From Podospora comata (taxonomy: Eukaryota > Ascomycota > Sordariomycetes > Sordariales > Podosporaceae): DNA of 64,000 nucleotides. The position numbers were made by a program, and so were the translations under genes. The stretch covers positions 8,060,001 to 8,124,000 of the forward strand of contig CP071493.1 in assembly GCA_017354895.1 (NCBI GenBank). The letters run 5' to 3'. The notes beneath the pieces were generated by a model. That model made no database searches. It was not told the DNA's origin and saw only the letters and a list, made by a program, of their open reading frames with translations. Of the stretch, positions 60,841 to 64,000 are shown one piece after another. Position 1 is the stretch's first letter. The number at the start of each line of letters is the position of its first letter.

Positions 60841-63800
60841 TAGCCTGGAAGGGCCATTCTTTCGCATCGCACTCTCTGAGTCTGAGGTGACCTGCATCTC
60901 CGATTCCCCAACTTGTCGTCGGTTGGGAACATCCGCAAAGCCCCGGCCATTGGAGATGCATAGCAACTTCATTACGCGAAGGCGAAATTTTTTGTTGTTT
61001 CCCATCCCCTCCTTCGTCGATCCCAGTTGCATTGACAACCATGAAAGGCGACTTGTGGTGCCACATGACATTACCTTTCACAAACACCTGATTGTTCAGT
61101 ATTTCTTTCTCTCCGCAGATGTTTCCCGAATCGTCTTCCTCCTCGAAATTGCAAAACCGGTTGGCGCCTCTGCTATGACATCCAACTCCAGGCGGCATGC
61201 CAATATCGGAAACCTTATGTCGTCAATTATCGGCCGAGATAGCAGCGAAGGAGGAAGACTAGTTTGTTGAAACAGATCTGATGTCCGGGAACCATTAGTA
61301 CTAGACCGCAATCTAAATGTATGCACGCATCTGAAGACTTCCCCTTGGGACCAAAAACACAATGTCATTTCAACGGCGACTAGCCCCCGGCAGCAGGCAT
61401 TCCGGTCTGTCTAAGAAAGTTTAGCGCGGAGTAGGAATACGAGTACATAGGCGAGATCATAACAAAATATTGTTGTACGAGTTATCCCGGCTTACTGACG
61501 ACAAAAACCACATAGACAGCGATGAACAACTTTCTTGCTACGCCCCTTCTTCGGTCCCGACAATATGACTGCCGTCAAACACCAACAGTCCCCTACTCTG
61601 CTTGCACATCCAACACCTGGCTACCACTGCCGCTCTTCACCACCGAGAAGTGCAGTATGGACCATGACACCTTACCACCTTGGTGTCGCTGTGCAGCCTT
61701 GCCTCAGTCGGTACCTGGATCGCCAGATTGCCAACATGGTCAAGATCAGACTCTGGCTGCGGTACTGATTGGGGACATCCGCGCCGCCTCAAAGCTCCCA
61801 GGACCTCGTTGTGTCTCCTGTGTGTTCAGCTGCATACACTCGGATTATGGCTGGCCTGGGGGTGACTGGTACCGGCGGAGCACACGGCGCGCGGAACACT
61901 CCTCCGCAAGTGCCGCTCCTTGATTGTTGCACAAACCTTGGTCGAGACCGGCGCCACATGTCACCCACACACACCACCAGACCTCACGCTAGAACAAGCA
62001 GAGTCTGTGTGCAATCCAGTTCTCACCGAGCGGTGAGATGACGGAGGCGCATTGTCAATGCTCTCGGGTGCCAACCTACAACTCATCACCGAGGGAGGCC
62101 GGCCATCTTAACTATTTGATCGATGACGCCGGGAGACCACCAACAACAGACAAGTCGGGCAGGAGCCGGACGCCGTGTGCGCCACCAAATCGGCTTTCTT
62201 CTTTCAACGGGAACCGGGGTCGTCACCATCCTAGCGTAGCGCATCCTTCAACGGCCGGCGGACCGAAACTCCACATGCACGCAAGATCGTGCCCACACCG
62301 TTGAGATGTTTACATGCCCCTGATTGGCCAGCAAACCAAACGACCTCTTGGTCCAAGTCTGGTTCCGAGCGGCCGTCAACCAATGATGCTTCTCCAAAAA
62401 GGCCCACTGCAGGAGCGTGCCCCGAAACCCCGTCCACATCGACGACAAGAACGTCGACAAAAGTTTCTTACCATCAGAGGTGATCACTTTCTTCTGCCGA
62501 CTGCAGACCAGCGACAAATATTCACTCCTCTAGTGGACATAGAAAGAAGAGGCATGTACAACCTAAAAGGCCGTGTCGCGGTCGGAACCACAGTCGAAGC
62601 ATGTACTTGCAGGGGAACTCGATTAGGGATACGTTCGACTTGCAGGTGGTACCTACTCTGTTCTGGGGAAGCTCCCTTTCTTCCGTGGCTCCCACGTGGC
62701 GTGCGCGAGCCACAGGAGTTAGTCCGCTGTATGCCAGCCTTCCAGACTGTTTCAATCCAAGTTCTCAACGACAACTTACTGCACAAACAAAAAAGCCCGC
62801 TTCCGTCGGCTCAGCCATCAAACACAACTGTTCCTCCAGCAAGACGTGAATTAACACTCCCAATATGGAATTTCAAAGCGAGCCTCAACCACGCGGATGG
62901 CGCTTAGTCTTCGCCAGGCTTTGGGAATTGGGCTTGAGTGAGAGTGTCTGACAAGTACTCTTCCTTGCTCTCCTGCTCCGTCTCGCAGCAATCCTTCAGG
63001 CTCCTGGCTGCGAACACACAAGCCCACAAACTATGGATGGGTAGTCAATGCGGTGTTCTCCTCGCTACACCCATCAACCCTGTTGGGGTGTCATCGGCAG
63101 CTGCCGATCAAAGTCTCCGCTGTACCCCGCTACCCAGCTCCCGCGGGGACGATACAACAATACAACGTCGACAGACAGAGCTGCCCAGGTCAGACAGCTG
63201 CCGGAGCCCCCCTGCCACATGGAAAGAATCCAACATCTTAGATTGTCTCGCCTCTCCTACGCTGTTTTGGGGACAGGCTGCAGTCGGTATCTACCCGTAA
63301 AGGTGCGTTCTGTTGATCGGTTCTGGGGTAACCATATATTACATGTTGGCACACCCCGCTGCACTTTACGGAACAGGGACCGTCTTTCCATCTGGCCACA
63401 ACACATGTGTGTGAACCCTGTCCTCCTGAAGCGACAATCTTTGAGTCGGAAGACCGGACCTCATTAATAGGTTCTACTCACCTTCCTTTCGTGGCCATCA
63501 ACCTGTTCTCCGCAGACCGAACCTATCCTGTGCCAAGACAGCGGCATTGTTTCCGGCAAGATCATGGGATCTGGATATCACTAGGTTACGTGTCGTCCGT
63601 GGTCGGCATCAGTCTTCATCTGAAGAGTGGTTGAAGCGCTTCCGAGATCTAGCTGACCACCACCTAGCTTCATGGGCTTCAGTCTTGCAGATCAACAAAG
63701 GTAAAATAAAGGGGCCGGCTTTCCAGAAAAGCTTCCAGTTCCCGGGGCCGTCTAATCCCCAGCGGACAAGACGGCCTCAGGACGGCAGCGGCGATCAGTC

Positions 63801-64000
63801 AGCGGCACGCTGTCCCGCACTTTTGCGTACCTGAGCTGCAGGTGTCAAGCAGGTACGTAGGCGATGAACCTGGTCGACAGGCGGTTCCTCGGTGCGACCA
63901 TATCTTTGACGCCGGGAACGGCTGCCATCGTGGCTATCTATCTCCAACGCCGGAGGAGTTTGTTATGACCAGGTGGTAGAATGCCATACATCCTCTACCA

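Larger units (their letters stand above)
57880..64000. promoter_or_regulatory. Long gene-free upstream region of xlnR
   Basis: No gene is supportable in these 6.1 kb up to the end of the window. The part next to 57,880 must contain the leader and promoter of xlnR. SYGGRG hexamers occur at 58,349-58,354, 58,909-58,914 and 59,024-59,029, which fits CreA control of xlnR known in other fungi, but the count is no higher than chance. A 267-codon plus-strand frame (58,433-59,236) has no motif and no splice logic. Confidence 0.4.

Overview
The window is nuclear DNA of a filamentous ascomycete, most likely a sordariomycete and probably one of the Sordariales. The evidence is: genes split by short introns (about 50-110 bases) with fungal splice sites; a lone 5S rRNA gene away from any rDNA repeat, as is usual in Pezizomycotina; tRNA genes that all carry introns; and two regulators found in filamentous fungi, CreA and XlnR, whose termini match the sordariomycete forms. 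Nothing points to a virus, plasmid or bacterial insert.

Layout. Bases 1-20,646 are gene-poor. They hold a tRNA-Arg, a 5S rRNA and a tRNA-His, a short 21-base tandem repeat, an AT-richer block with traces of a decayed coding sequence (about 7.7-9.4 kb) and one unrecognised candidate membrane-protein gene (14.2-16.0 kb). The carbon catabolite repressor gene creA lies on the minus strand at 20.6-21.9 kb, with over 5 kb of gene-free DNA upstream. A tRNA-Phe and a Rad55-like recombination gene follow at 27.3-29.7 kb. After another gene-free stretch and a second tRNA-Arg copy comes the dense part, 33.6-57.9 kb. In order it holds a GRAM/VASt sterol-transfer protein, an Atg38/NRBF2-like protein, the importin Mtr10/Kap111, the spliceosomal protein SmE, 5-formyltetrahydrofolate cyclo-ligase, an OPT oligopeptide transporter, a cyclin-L-like protein and the xylanase activator gene xlnR. 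Bases 57,880-64,000 hold no gene I can support and look like the long upstream region of xlnR.

Arrangement. Three gene pairs are divergent and share a promoter region: sterol-transfer/Atg38-like, mtr10/SmE, and cyclo-ligase/OPT. Three pairs converge: Atg38-like/mtr10, SmE/cyclo-ligase, and cyclin/xlnR. Most genes are housekeeping and do not form a pathway cluster. The notable functional link is that creA, the glucose repressor, and xlnR, the main activator of xylanase and cellulase genes, lie about 33 kb apart on the same strand.

I found no clearly new biological system. The items most worth a second look are a GC-AG intron in the transporter gene, a small two-frame ORF that one base in a G run would join, the unrecognised 14-16 kb gene candidate, and the creA-xlnR linkage. 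Exon borders were read by eye from splice motifs and reading-frame continuity; none has transcript support here.
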